Shown: positions 1 to 9,730, counted from the stretch's first letter. The stretch: DNA of 64,000 nucleotides from Legionella maioricensis (GCF_023618015.1 NZ_JAJKBJ010000004.1:1-64000), one strand, 5' to 3'. The notes: generated from the sequence alone by a model not told the origin. Numbers and translations: made by a program.

Positions 1-137
1 CAGGAGATCTCTCACTTCGTTCGAGATGACGTGCGATGTGAGGGTTCTCCAAATGCAGGCACAGTGCCACTGCCAGGAGATCTCTCACTTCGTTCGAGAT
101 GACGTGCGAGTTCGAGATGTCGTGTGGATTAAAGAGG
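1..137. repeat. Palindromic intergenic repeat, family A, two units
   Basis: The same unit of about 36 bp (ending in CGAGATGACGTGCG) occurs at 1-36 and 74-109, with a partial third copy at about 109-126. Between the units is a short GC-richer stretch around GGCACAGTGCC. Related inverted units are at 10951-11031, 37547-37591, 39018-39056 and 42658-42758. All lie between genes and look like REP/BIME-type elements. The left edge of the element is cut by the window. Confidence 0.8.
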
Positions 138-172
138 ACGTACAATGAGAAAAACCATTATGACGCGCAAGT

Positions 173-1564
173 TCAGGATAATTCATGAGGCGTATGTAAC
201 ATGGACGTAAAAACCCCCTCGGGATCATATTGTTTTTTTAAATCAACCCATGAAGTATATTGCTCGCCAAAATGCTTACTCCAATAATTGGAGGATAAAT
301 CCTGACCTAAAAATCCTGATAAATAACGTTTACCTCCTTGATGGAGAAAACATGCATCCAGATGTTGAATAGCCTGTAGACAGCTGTCTTTGAGAACATC
401 AGGTACTCCAGGATTTAAAATCATGAAAGAACAAACAGGCTCCTCTTCAGGCAGCATTAAAAAACCTGATTTTTGTTTTGCCATAGGAACTACATGAACC
501 AGGCTGGCGTAATGAATAGGTAGTTGTTGTAACAGTTCTGCAAGGTTTTCTTTTAACACTCTTGTCGTAATAAAACATTCATACCATGGATGTAATAAAT
601 CCCATTGCCCTAACATTTTCATTACATCAAAACGAGAATTATGCCTTAGAAAATAAGATAAAATGGTTTCTTCTTGGGTATTAATGACCTGCCATGGTTT
701 TAAATGGGCAATAATATCGTTTAATTCGGGAGCTTTTTTTCCATATTCAATTGAAAGATGCAGCCCATAAAGCCATTGAGCCATAGGGACTCTCTTTCCG
801 TCCTTTAATTTTGCCCCCTGAATTGATGGGGAGCAAAACAACTCCATGTAATCTACTTTATCTTTTATTTTATAAATATCTTCAAACCATTGTTCTTGAG
901 ATGTATAAACCAGACAAAAAGTTTTAACCAGAGGTTTCACCGCTCTTAATTGAACACAGGCTTTAGTTATTACAGCAAATCGCCCCTGTCCTGATAAACA
1001 AGCGTGAAATAACGATGAGTTTTTATTAACAATCTGCTTAACGCCTAAACCATCAATGACTTCTAATGCGGAAATATGGCCATTAATAGCTCCATATTTA
1101 AAAGAAGAAGAACCAACGCCTCCAGCAGATAATACGCCTCCAACCGATAAATTACAGTTATAAGGCAAGACAAAAGGCGCTTTATGGTATTGTAAAGATA
1201 TGGCAAGTAAATCGGCCCAGCTTGTATTGGCCTCTACCCAAATAGTATCTCCTTCCATATCCAACGGTTTTACAAACTCTCGCATGGAAAGAGTTAGTCC
1301 CCCGGGAACCGGCAGGGATTGTCCACATTGACTTAATCCGTTGCCTCTAATGGTCACTGGTAATTTATATTGATGAGCAAATCGAATTAAGGATTGTAAG
1401 GAACTTGTATTCTCAGGGATGCAGACCGCGGAGGGATAGGCTTTAATTAATTTACCAAAATCTTGACTAAAGCAAGCAAGCGTTTGCTCATCCTTGAGCA
1501 ACGTTTGCCCCGTTTCTTTTTTATGCTGCTTGATTATCTCTGTATTCCACTTTTGGTGTAACAT
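173..1564 (-). CDS. FAD-linked oxidase (FAD_binding_4 family)
   Basis: A 463-residue flavin-dependent oxidase or dehydrogenase of the PCMH/VAO type. The N-terminal FAD domain shows RGNGLSQCGQ (residues 73-82) and a glycine-rich NLSVGGVLSAGGVG segment near residue 138, an arrangement like cytokinin dehydrogenase and related oxidases. In those enzymes the first motif is usually GHGHS with a histidine that binds FAD covalently; here the positions are Asn and Leu, so I infer non-covalent FAD. The substrate is unknown. Its start, preceded by AAAGGA, lies 44 bp inside the end of the haem-oxygenase-like gene, so the two are probably translationally coupled. No signal peptide is seen. Confidence 0.8.
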   Translation of the reverse strand: MLHQKWNTEIIKQHKKETGQTLLKDEQTLACFSQDFGKLIKAYPSAVCIPENTSSLQSLIRFAHQYKLPVTIRGNGLSQCGQSLPVPGGLTLSMREFVKPLDMEGDTIWVEANTSWADLLAISLQYHKAPFVLPYNCNLSVGGVLSAGGVGSSSFKYGAINGHISALEVIDGLGVKQIVNKNSSLFHACLSGQGRFAVITKACVQLRAVKPLVKTFCLVYTSQEQWFEDIYKIKDKVDYMELFCSPSIQGAKLKDGKRVPMAQWLYGLHLSIEYGKKAPELNDIIAHLKPWQVINTQEETILSYFLRHNSRFDVMKMLGQWDLLHPWYECFITTRVLKENLAELLQQLPIHYASLVHVVPMAKQKSGFLMLPEEEPVCSFMILNPGVPDVLKDSCLQAIQHLDACFLHQGGKRYLSGFLGQDLSSNYWSKHFGEQYTSWVDLKKQYDPEGVFTSMLHTPHELS

Positions 1565-2273
1565 CTTGATTCCTTTCTTTCGCTTGTTCTAATCGTTTAT
1601 TACATGCAAGAACTAATCCATCTAACATCTTGTTAAATGCTGCATAGCAACGATCTACCATTTTTAAACCTTCACGACGAGTATTGATTGGCAATCTTCT
1701 TGCAAATATATTTCTCTCCATCTCTTCTTCAAATAAAGCATGGGCTAGTTCGACTTCCAAATGAGAACTGGAGAAATATTGAAGATTTTTATCTTCGCCG
1801 GTTTTCTTGACTTGCTTGACCACTTTTTCAAAAAATACGTGTCCTGAAGATTCTATAGTCAAAAGTAAAGCTACATTTAAAATTTCCTCATCCAGTTGAT
1901 ACATCTCTGCCATAATGGCATAGGCAGCATCACGAATAAGTTGTGAATCTTTGCAATATAGCCAGGCAACATCATCTCGCGCACAAGATTGATCATTACT
2001 GAACTGGCTCATGTATTTTTTATCGCTCAGGAACCATTTGTCATGACCTGCATCTTCTAGTCTGTGGTGACGTGCCACTTTCTTTAAATAAGGATCTTTA
2101 ACTCTTTCTTCGTTAATGCGGAGAATATCCTGAAAGGTCATAGCCCAAAAAGTTAATTCGGGAACAAAATAACTGATTTCTTCAAGGCTATTTAATCCTT
2201 CTAAAATGCTAAAGAACGGGTGATTCATAAATTCATTTTGTTTTGAATCTATATATGCTTGGATGGTTTTCAT
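1521..2273 (-). CDS. Haem-oxygenase-fold protein, possible diiron oxidase
   Basis: A 250-residue all-helical protein resembling the iron-containing redox enzyme / TenA / haem-oxygenase-like group. Candidate metal ligands are spread as expected for haem-oxygenase-like diiron oxidases: H69-H70-x2-E73-x3-H77, E141-x3-H145-x3-E149, and H171-x-E-x-E-x2-H178. The start at 2273 has GGAG seven bases upstream. It lies between kynurenine 3-monooxygenase and an FAD oxidase on the same strand, suggesting a small oxidative pathway. The substrate cannot be inferred, and it could instead be a structural homologue without metal. Confidence 0.65.
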   Translation of the reverse strand: MKTIQAYIDSKQNEFMNHPFFSILEGLNSLEEISYFVPELTFWAMTFQDILRINEERVKDPYLKKVARHHRLEDAGHDKWFLSDKKYMSQFSNDQSCARDDVAWLYCKDSQLIRDAAYAIMAEMYQLDEEILNVALLLTIESSGHVFFEKVVKQVKKTGEDKNLQYFSSSHLEVELAHALFEEEMERNIFARRLPINTRREGLKMVDRCYAAFNKMLDGLVLACNKRLEQAKERNQDVTPKVEYRDNQAA

Positions 2274-2465
2274 AATTGACTCCGGGAAAATTTATTGACA
2301 ATTTTATCTTTGCAGCAGCCATGCCAACTTTTTTCCCACTTTAAGTGTAAAATCAATCAAAGTTTAGCTGTTTTTTTATTTTTCCCACGATAAAATCTCA
2401 GGAAGCGACAAAAAAATGTCCCTGAACCCAAGCAATGTGACAAAATTTTGACCAACAATTTCCTT

Positions 2466-3839
2466 TTAAATTAATGACCTATTTTTTTGCCAACCAATAT
2501 TTGCCAATTTTTTGTCATAATCACTCATTAATCTATCAATCTCTTGCCAATTTACCTCCTTGATATCATTTATAGAATAACAAATCTGATCTAATAGAGT
2601 CGATTGCACCTCTCCTTGCGCCATAGCTTGAGCATAAGGAGTATTGGTAAACATCACTAATACATGCTTTGACACATATTGATTTGGATAGCGATGCATT
2701 AGCTCTCGTTCCACTTGCTTTCGGAGAATAAATTTTGGATTTCGGATGTCCGAGTGAATTTCATAATAATTATCCATAGACATTTGCGCCACGGCGTCAG
2801 TATTTATTTTTCTTTGTTCATAAAAAACAGGCATGACTATAGACCAGTCATCTTTATATTGCTCTAATAATTCATCCAGAATTCGACAATCCTCAAAAGC
2901 ACTATTCATCCCTTGACCAAAGAAAGGAATCACCCCATGTGCAGCATCACCAATTAATAAACATTCATCCCGATAGTACCAGGGTGAACATGTGATAGTA
3001 CTCATATTTCCCGTTGGGTTTTCAAAAAACTCACTGATCAGATTAGGCATAGCGGAATAAGCATCAGGAAATTCCTTTTGAAAAAAAGTAACCAGTCGCT
3101 CTTCATTGTCCAAGAAAGCAAAACTATCCTTACCCTCATGAGCTAAAAATAGAGAACCCGTAATTGAATCATCCGGGTTAGGATTACCAAGCAACATAAA
3201 CGAATCGCGTGGCCAAAGGTGAAGATGCTCTCTGGCCATACCTGCAGTATGAGTCTTACTAATGGATAACTCTTTATATCCATGCGATAAAAAATCACGA
3301 CTGAACTCTACTATTCCTTCATTTTTTAAAGCATCTCGTAGAGAAGATGGAGCACCATCAGCGCCTATTAACCGCTCATAGACATGCTCAACATGCGGTC
3401 CATTCTTGGTTTGAAATTGTAATTTCTTCTTATAAATATCTACATGCTGTAATTTCATATCAAAATGCAAATGAATATTTCGCGATTGCTCTGCTTTATT
3501 AAGTAATAAAGCATTAAGATCCGTTCGAGAAATAGCATTGATGTATTCGTTTTCATGACGACCAAAGGGCTGATAATGAACATCTCCATTAGATTCATGG
3601 ATTGCTCGGGCACGCATAGGCACCATAATTTTATTTACTTCATCCATCAGATCCATGGCTTTCAAACCGGTTATTCCCCTGCATGAAAGAGCAAGATTAA
3701 TGGAACGACCGTAATCAGTTGGACTCTTGCGTATGTCTGCTCTGGACTCAAATAAATCGACCAAATAGCCACGTCTTGCTAAATATAAAGAGCAAAGAGT
3801 GCCGGCCAAACCACCGCCAATTAGGGTAATCTTTTTCAT
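2466..3839 (-). CDS. kmo: Kynurenine 3-monooxygenase
   Basis: Flavoprotein hydroxylase converting L-kynurenine to 3-hydroxykynurenine with NADPH and O2. Visible motifs are the N-terminal dinucleotide fold GGGLAGTLCSLYLARRGY, the IGADGAPSSLR (DG) motif in the middle, and LIGDAAHGVIPFFGQGMN (GD motif), which is typical of KMO. The start at 3839 is chosen because GGAGGAATA precedes it; an upstream in-frame ATG would add six residues. About 457 residues, normal for the family. No other kynurenine-pathway gene is in the window, so whether it feeds NAD synthesis or another product is not shown. Confidence 0.93.
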   Translation of the reverse strand: MKKITLIGGGLAGTLCSLYLARRGYLVDLFESRADIRKSPTDYGRSINLALSCRGITGLKAMDLMDEVNKIMVPMRARAIHESNGDVHYQPFGRHENEYINAISRTDLNALLLNKAEQSRNIHLHFDMKLQHVDIYKKKLQFQTKNGPHVEHVYERLIGADGAPSSLRDALKNEGIVEFSRDFLSHGYKELSISKTHTAGMAREHLHLWPRDSFMLLGNPNPDDSITGSLFLAHEGKDSFAFLDNEERLVTFFQKEFPDAYSAMPNLISEFFENPTGNMSTITCSPWYYRDECLLIGDAAHGVIPFFGQGMNSAFEDCRILDELLEQYKDDWSIVMPVFYEQRKINTDAVAQMSMDNYYEIHSDIRNPKFILRKQVERELMHRYPNQYVSKHVLVMFTNTPYAQAMAQGEVQSTLLDQICYSINDIKEVNWQEIDRLMSDYDKKLANIGWQKNRSLI

Positions 3840-4171
3840 TATTCCTCCGTTCCCCATTTTTACTTCCCTGCAAAAATAAATTTCTTTTAATGAACTATTA
3901 TCAAATTATCTCTCCCGTATGCAAATACATACTCGCTAATCGCAGAGAACCTCACTCAATAAAAAAGACAGCCGCCAACAGCACAGCGCAATATGAGCTC
4001 CGTTCATGACTGTTTTTTTATCATCAATACACTTATGTGACAGACAATAAAGTACCATTGCTAACAAGTAGCTAATACATCAATCAATTGAATTACTGCA
4101 AGAATTATACCGATTTAAAAAAGACACTAATTTTCAAAGAGGTGAGCCTAAATAATTAGTAGAAAATAAGA
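3840..4171. other. Intergenic region without recognised gene
   Basis: AT-rich spacer between the divergently placed start of kmo and the end of the GGDEF/EAL gene. It must hold the kmo promoter (leftward), but I see no convincing -35/-10 pair, hairpin or known repeat. Confidence 0.5.
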
Positions 4172-6544
4172 TTAAGAATTTTTAATTTTTGCCTCTGGAA
4201 GGCTTTTTAAAAACTCGAAAATTTTATCAGCAGTATCAGGGGCTTTATAATAGTAGCCTTGAGCATAATCACAACCGTGCGAAATTACAAAGTCTCTCTG
4301 AAACTCATTTTCTATTCCTTCAGCTAATACTTCTATATTCAAACTATGCCCTAGATTGATGATTGCTTTAGCGATAGCGGCATCATTTTGATTAGTAGCC
4401 ATTTCACTAATAAAAGAACGATCAATTTTTAATTTATCAACGGGAAATTGTTTTAAATAAGATAGACTTGAATAACCTGTTCCAAAATCATCTATTACTA
4501 ATTTAATACCCATATCTTTTAATGAATACATTGTATCAACCACATGCTCAATGTCCTCAATTAACAAACTTTCGGTTAATTCAAGTTCAAGGTACTTTGC
4601 TGGCAGCCCAATGCTTTTCAATATTCCTGACACTAACTCAGGCAAATTCGTTTGGCGGAATTGACGACCAGAGATATTTACAGCAACAGTTAAATCTTTA
4701 ATTCCTTGTTTTTGCCATTTTTTCATCTGGATACATGCTTCCCGTAATACCCATTCTCCCATTTCAAGAATTAAACCATTTTCCTCAGCCATAGGTATAA
4801 AATCTGCAGGACTTACCATGCCTAAAATCTTGCTGTTCCAACGCATTAAAGCCTCAAAACCCACTACTTTGGATTGTTTCAAATCAATCAGTGGTTGATA
4901 TACCAAAAATAATTCATTATTTTTCAATGCATCCCTTAAGGCATTATCCAACTGCATGTGATTGATTACCCTCCTATTCATTTCAGGCTCAAAAACTCTG
5001 TAGGTATTTCTTCCATTATCTTTTGCATGATACATTGATAAATCAGCACTTTTCATTAAAGATTCATAATCCTGCCCATCACGAGGATAATAACTAATTC
5101 CAAGACTGGCTGTAATTTTTAAATTATGTTGGTCAATTTGTATAGGCCTTGCTATCGCGTGCAGTAGCTCTTGCGCCATAGTCTCAGCCTGCTTCATATC
5201 TTCAAGATTAGAGAGTAAAATAACAAACTCATCTCCGCCAAGTCGAGCAACAGTATCAAAATCATCCGTTGAAATTAAAAGCCGGTTGGCGACAAATTGT
5301 AATAATTTATCCCCCATATTATGTCCTAGTGTATCATTGGTCATTTTAAAGCGATCCAAATCCAAAAATAAGAAAGCTAATATTGAATTTTTCTTTTTCG
5401 CTTGCAAAATGCCCTGCTCTACCCGGTCCATCAGCAAAACTCGATTGGGCAAATTAGTCAGTGAATCATAAGTAGCCTGCATTAATAATTGGTTTTCCAT
5501 ATCTCGGCGTTGCGTTATATCATTTAAAATGCAGACATAATGTTTCACATGTCCTAAAAGATCTTTAACCGGAGCAACACTGATTTCGCACCAAAATACT
5601 TCTCCATTTCGCCTGATACTTTCCATTTCAACTGTTTCTTCACGCAACTCTCTTATTGCAAGCTGTATTCTTTTATTGTTTACTTCATCAACATCTATAC
5701 CTTGCAAGGTATGTAAACTTTGTCCTAAAGCCTGGCTTTCGGGATACCCTGTAGTTCGCTCAAAGGCTTTATTAATATAAATCACCTTATTTTCGTTGTT
5801 TGAGATATCAATAATTGCTATACCGTGAGTGCTTGCTTCAATAGCCCGCTCACGAATACGTAATTCATCCAGCGCCATTCTTTTTTGGGTCACATCACGA
5901 AAACTATACACACGGCCTACTATTTGATTACCTACCCGCTGTGGTTGCGTAAATCGCTCATATATTCGACCATCCTTAAAAATCAGCTCAGGTAACTCTC
6001 CTTGCCATTCAGGATTTTGATAAAGATATTGAACGTCTGAAATTAAAGATTGGGGATCGGTTAATTGTTCCAATATATAGTCAAAACTAATGCTTTCTTT
6101 TCCAGATTCCATCATGTAAGAAGGGATGCGCCACATTTCGACAAATTTCTGATTCCAGTCAACTACTGCCCCTTGAGCATTGACCATCATAATACCATCA
6201 GCAGTAGACTCTAAAGTCGCACGAAGTAGAGATAAGGACTTCTCAAGATCAACATTTTTTTTAACTATTTCATCCGTTTTATTTTTAGTGAGTTCATCCG
6301 CTTTAATAGAAATGTTATCGGTCAAAGGTAAGTTTGAGGAGCGTTTAAATTCGGGTTGGTTGTGATACCATTGCTCAAGCAAAATAGATAGCTCTGGATG
6401 CATTCCAACTATACCTAATTCTGTACTTATATCAGTTATGGATGGGTCCTTGCCTCTTCTTTTGATTATTTCTGCGGCAGAAGCAACTTTTTCATAATTG
6501 ATTTCTTGCCTACGCATGCATCCCTCACTAGAATGTCTTAACAT
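4172..6544 (-). CDS. KfrA-like N-domain / PAS-PAS-GGDEF-EAL cyclic-di-GMP enzyme
   Basis: A 790-residue soluble sensor for cyclic-di-GMP turnover. Order: residues about 15-65 resemble the KfrA_N DNA-binding domain (AAEII..RGKDPSITDISTELGI, then a Leu-Trp segment); coiled coil about 80-108; PAS at about 108-220; PAS/PAC at about 230-350; GGDEF domain with an intact GGDEF (436-440); EAL domain with FEALMRW (EAL at 564-566) and DDFGTGYSS. Both signatures are intact, so either activity is possible. The product-inhibition site (RxxD five residues before GGDEF) reads DDFD, so feedback inhibition is probably absent. The start could also be Met10; neither start has a strong ribosome site. Confidence 0.9.
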   Translation of the reverse strand: MLRHSSEGCMRRQEINYEKVASAAEIIKRRGKDPSITDISTELGIVGMHPELSILLEQWYHNQPEFKRSSNLPLTDNISIKADELTKNKTDEIVKKNVDLEKSLSLLRATLESTADGIMMVNAQGAVVDWNQKFVEMWRIPSYMMESGKESISFDYILEQLTDPQSLISDVQYLYQNPEWQGELPELIFKDGRIYERFTQPQRVGNQIVGRVYSFRDVTQKRMALDELRIRERAIEASTHGIAIIDISNNENKVIYINKAFERTTGYPESQALGQSLHTLQGIDVDEVNNKRIQLAIRELREETVEMESIRRNGEVFWCEISVAPVKDLLGHVKHYVCILNDITQRRDMENQLLMQATYDSLTNLPNRVLLMDRVEQGILQAKKKNSILAFLFLDLDRFKMTNDTLGHNMGDKLLQFVANRLLISTDDFDTVARLGGDEFVILLSNLEDMKQAETMAQELLHAIARPIQIDQHNLKITASLGISYYPRDGQDYESLMKSADLSMYHAKDNGRNTYRVFEPEMNRRVINHMQLDNALRDALKNNELFLVYQPLIDLKQSKVVGFEALMRWNSKILGMVSPADFIPMAEENGLILEMGEWVLREACIQMKKWQKQGIKDLTVAVNISGRQFRQTNLPELVSGILKSIGLPAKYLELELTESLLIEDIEHVVDTMYSLKDMGIKLVIDDFGTGYSSLSYLKQFPVDKLKIDRSFISEMATNQNDAAIAKAIINLGHSLNIEVLAEGIENEFQRDFVISHGCDYAQGYYYKAPDTADKIFEFLKSLPEAKIKNS

Positions 6545-6642
6545 ATCGATTATGCTTTATTTAACTTTAGAACATAATAGACCAAATGTATAATACCAAG
6601 TCAAATAAAAGACTGGATTAAACTTTTTTCAACGTGGTCAAT

Positions 6643-6767
6643 GAACTTCTTTCCAAACTCGTTGTAATGCGGGAAGTGCGAGGAGAAATGGGGAGTGTAT
6701 ACGCAAGGATTCGAGCACCGTATTGACGAAGCAATTTCCCACCACAGTAGACTTTGGAAAGAGGTTT
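6643..6767. repeat. MITE-like palindromic element, copy 1
   Basis: About 125 bp with imperfect terminal inverted repeats: AACTTCTTTCCAAACTC at the left and, read on the other strand, AACCTCTTTCCAAAGTC at the right. Internal blocks GAAGTGCGAG, GGAGTGTA, GATTC-AGCACCGTA and AGCAATT are shared with the element at 62578-62723. It lies just upstream of the trans-sulfuration gene. A leftward open frame across it is only an artefact of the repeat. Confidence 0.65.
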
Positions 6768-6824
6768 AATGAAGAAATGAGTCTTTTTTGGCGGCTGAAT
6801 GTGAACTATTAAAAAGGAATAGAA

Positions 6825-7976
6825 ATGAAAATCAGTCATTTTGATACTCGTGCAATTCATGCTGGTCAAGAGCCTTGCTCCAGTACTGGAGCTGTTATGA
6901 CTCCTATTTATGCTACATCTACTTACAAGCAAATGGCGCCAGGAGAGCATCTTGGCTATGAATACTCACGTACTCAAAATCCAACTCGATTTGCCTATGA
7001 AGCCTGTGTCGCCAGTTTAGAATCAGGGCAACGCGGTTTTGCCTTCGCCTCAGGCATGGCGGCTATTAACACTGTAATTGATTTGCTGGATGCAGGGGAT
7101 CATGTCATTGCTATGGACGATCTCTATGGAGGCACATTCCGATTATTTGATAAAGTAAAAACACGTACCTCCAATTTATCATTTTCTTTTATTGATATGT
7201 CAGAACCGCATCATATTGAAGCAGCGATTACTCCGAAAACACGGTTAATCTGGTTAGAAACGCCATCAAACCCAATGCTAAAACTGGCGAATTTACGTGC
7301 AATCGCGGCGATTGCCAAAAAACATAAGCTGATTACTGTCGCGGATAATACCTTTGCAACCCCCTGGATTCAACGACCAATAGAGCTGGGATTTGATGTC
7401 GTTCTTCATTCAGCTACAAAGTATCTCAATGGTCATTCAGATGTAGTCAGTGGTGTAGTCGTAGTGGGAGATAACCCAGGCCTGGCAGAAAAAATGGCTT
7501 TTCTCCAAAATTCATGTGGGGGTATTGCCGGACCTTTTGATAGCTTTCTGGTACTGCGCAGTTTAAAAACACTGTCTCTACGCATGCAACGACATTGCGA
7601 AAATGCAAATCACTTAGCTGGCTGGCTGAGCACTCACCCCAAAGTCAAAAAAGTAATTTATCCAGGATTAAAGAGTCATCCTCAGCACGAATTAGCTAAA
7701 GAACAGATGCGTGATTTTGGTGGAATGATTTCTATAGTAGTAGATGGAGGCCTTGAGGGTGCTAAACGATTTTTATCCCGATGTGAATTATTCACCCTGG
7801 CCGAAAGTCTTGGCGGCGTGGAAAGTCTGATTGAACATCCAGCTATTATGACGCATGCTTCTGTTCCTGCTGAAAAGCGCAAGGAATTGGGAATAGAAGA
7901 CGGTTTTATACGACTTTCTGTTGGAATAGAACATATAGACGATTTACGTGCTGATTTGGAGCATGCCTTAGCTTGA
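6825..7976 (+). CDS. Cystathionine gamma-synthase / beta-lyase family PLP enzyme
   Basis: A 383-residue Cys/Met-metabolism PLP enzyme. The cofactor lysine lies in HSATKYLNGHSDVVSG, and YSRTQNPTR and the SLGGVESLIEHPA segment near the C-terminus are typical of the family. Length and motifs fit cystathionine gamma-synthase, beta-lyase or gamma-lyase, and sequence alone does not separate them. Start with AAAAAGGAA upstream. It heads a rightward run of four closely spaced genes. Confidence 0.88.
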   Translation: MKISHFDTRAIHAGQEPCSSTGAVMTPIYATSTYKQMAPGEHLGYEYSRTQNPTRFAYEACVASLESGQRGFAFASGMAAINTVIDLLDAGDHVIAMDDLYGGTFRLFDKVKTRTSNLSFSFIDMSEPHHIEAAITPKTRLIWLETPSNPMLKLANLRAIAAIAKKHKLITVADNTFATPWIQRPIELGFDVVLHSATKYLNGHSDVVSGVVVVGDNPGLAEKMAFLQNSCGGIAGPFDSFLVLRSLKTLSLRMQRHCENANHLAGWLSTHPKVKKVIYPGLKSHPQHELAKEQMRDFGGMISIVVDGGLEGAKRFLSRCELFTLAESLGGVESLIEHPAIMTHASVPAEKRKELGIEDGFIRLSVGIEHIDDLRADLEHALA

Positions 7977-8001
7977 TTGATTATATTTGGAGTTACCCTT
8001 G

Positions 8002-8892
8002 ATGCAAAAAACTAAAAAAACAGGGGGGCACGTGTACGCACTTCTTGCTTCCTTGATTCTCGTTATAACAACCACACTTTGTTTTATTCCCATTTTATTT
8101 ATTGGTTTACTTAAATTATTTCCCAATAAACGATGGCAGACCTTTTGTACTCGCTGCGTCGATGCAATCTCAATGGTTTGGTGTGATATCAACAATTTAT
8201 ATATTGATAAAGTGCAAAAAATACATTGGGATGTCACCGGTTTAGATAATTTAAAACGTAACGACTGGTATTTGGTTGTTGCCAATCATCAAAGCTGGCT
8301 TGATATAGTTATTTTGCATCGCTTATTTAATCGCAAAATTCCAGTTTTAAAATTCTTTATCAAAGATCAGCTAAAATGGGTACCATTACTCGGTTTTTCC
8401 TGGTGGGCTATGGGTTGTCCCTTTATGAAACGTTACAGCAAAGAATACTTGGCAAAAAAACCGCACAAGCAAGGTAAGGATTTAATTTCCACGCGTAAAG
8501 CCATAGAAACGTTTAAGAGAACTCCCGCCTCGATTATGAATTTTATTGAAGGAACACGATTTACTTCAGCTAAAAAAGAACAACAAAAATCCCCTTACAA
8601 CCATTTACTAAAACCTAAAGCGGGTGGAATTAGTTTCATTATTAGTTCTATGGGTCATCAAATCAGCAGTTTACTCGATGTCACGATTATTTATCCGGAT
8701 CCAGATCACTCTCTATGGGATTTTCTTTGTCAACGAGTCAAAACAGTAAAAATCAATATCAGACTCCTCCCTATTCCACAAAAATTTACTTCATCAAAAT
8801 TACTCAATGATGAGCAAACTCAAACTGATTTCAAAAACTGGTTAAATCAGCAATGGGCAATAAAAGATAATTTGATTGCTTCATTGAAATAA
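8002..8892 (+). CDS. 1-acyl-glycerol-phosphate acyltransferase-like membrane protein
   Basis: LPLAT-superfamily acyltransferase of about 296 residues. An N-terminal membrane segment (about 12-38) is followed by the catalytic NHQSWLD (HX4D) block and the FIEGTRFT substrate block. The order and size resemble the YihG/LCLAT1-like subgroup, which acylates lysophospholipids at the inner membrane. The ATG at 8002 is preferred because GGAG at 7989-7992 is nine bases upstream; a TTG at 7987 would add five residues. It lies 25 bp after the PLP enzyme and 15 bp before dapD. Confidence 0.85.
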   Translation: MQKTKKTGGHVYALLASLILVITTTLCFIPILFIGLLKLFPNKRWQTFCTRCVDAISMVWCDINNLYIDKVQKIHWDVTGLDNLKRNDWYLVVANHQSWLDIVILHRLFNRKIPVLKFFIKDQLKWVPLLGFSWWAMGCPFMKRYSKEYLAKKPHKQGKDLISTRKAIETFKRTPASIMNFIEGTRFTSAKKEQQKSPYNHLLKPKAGGISFIISSMGHQISSLLDVTIIYPDPDHSLWDFLCQRVKTVKINIRLLPIPQKFTSSKLLNDEQTQTDFKNWLNQQWAIKDNLIASLK

Positions 8893-8907
8893 TAAATAGG
8901 AATATAT

Positions 8908-9729
8908 ATGAATTCACTGCAAACCATCATTGAAGAAGCCTTTGAGCATCGTCAAAGCCTGTCGATGCATACCGCCAAACCTGAATTAATAGCAGCCATT
9001 GATGAAGTTCTATCTTGCCTTGACAATGGGCAATATCGCGTAGCGGAAAAAATAAATGAAGAATGGGTAGTTCATCAATGGATTAAAAAAGCAGTACTTT
9101 TATCTTTTAAGCTATTCCCTAATCAAGTAGTAGACTCCGGATTTTGTCAGTTTTATGACAAAGTCCCTCTTAAATACAATGGTTATACCGATGAACAATT
9201 TCAGCAATCAGGAGTGCGGGTTGTTCCCCATGCAATGGTACGGCGTGGAGCTTATATAGCCAAAAATACCGTATTAATGCCCTCTTACGTCAACGTGGGC
9301 GCCTATATTGATGAAGGGGTAATGGTTGACACTTGGGCAACGGTAGGGTCATGTGCCCAGATAGGTAAAAACGTTCATCTTTCAGGTGGTGCCGGAATCG
9401 GCGGCGTTTTGGAACCCCTGCAGGCAAATCCTACGATTATTGAAGACAATTGCTTTATTGGCGCACGCTCAGAAGTGGTGGAGGGAGTGATCGTTGAACG
9501 AAATTCTGTATTATCAATGGGCGTATTTTTGGGTCAAAGCACCAAAATATATAATCGACTTACAGGAACAATAACTTATGGTCGAATTCCCGCGGGCTCA
9601 GTAGTTGTAGCAGGAAGTTTACCTAGTGAGGATGGCAGTCATAGTCTCTATTGCGCGGTAATAGTAAAGCAAGTAGATGAAAAAACTCGTGCTAAAGTGA
9701 GCATTAATGAATTGCTCAGGGGCAACTAA
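8908..9729 (+). CDS. dapD: Tetrahydrodipicolinate N-succinyltransferase
   Basis: Converts tetrahydrodipicolinate and succinyl-CoA to N-succinyl-2-amino-6-ketopimelate in the succinylase branch of lysine/diaminopimelate synthesis. 273 residues. The middle shows the left-handed beta-helix hexapeptide repeats ([29 protein letters not shown]). Ribosome site AATAGGAA is upstream. It is immediately followed by dapE, the next-but-one enzyme of the pathway. Confidence 0.96.
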   Translation: MNSLQTIIEEAFEHRQSLSMHTAKPELIAAIDEVLSCLDNGQYRVAEKINEEWVVHQWIKKAVLLSFKLFPNQVVDSGFCQFYDKVPLKYNGYTDEQFQQSGVRVVPHAMVRRGAYIAKNTVLMPSYVNVGAYIDEGVMVDTWATVGSCAQIGKNVHLSGGAGIGGVLEPLQANPTIIEDNCFIGARSEVVEGVIVERNSVLSMGVFLGQSTKIYNRLTGTITYGRIPAGSVVVAGSLPSEDGSHSLYCAVIVKQVDEKTRAKVSINELLRGN

Positions 9730-9730
9730 T

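Noticed and set aside
6618..6950. 110-codon leftward frame over the metB-like start
   Set aside because: Covers the MITE-like repeat and runs antisense into the well-supported PLP enzyme gene.
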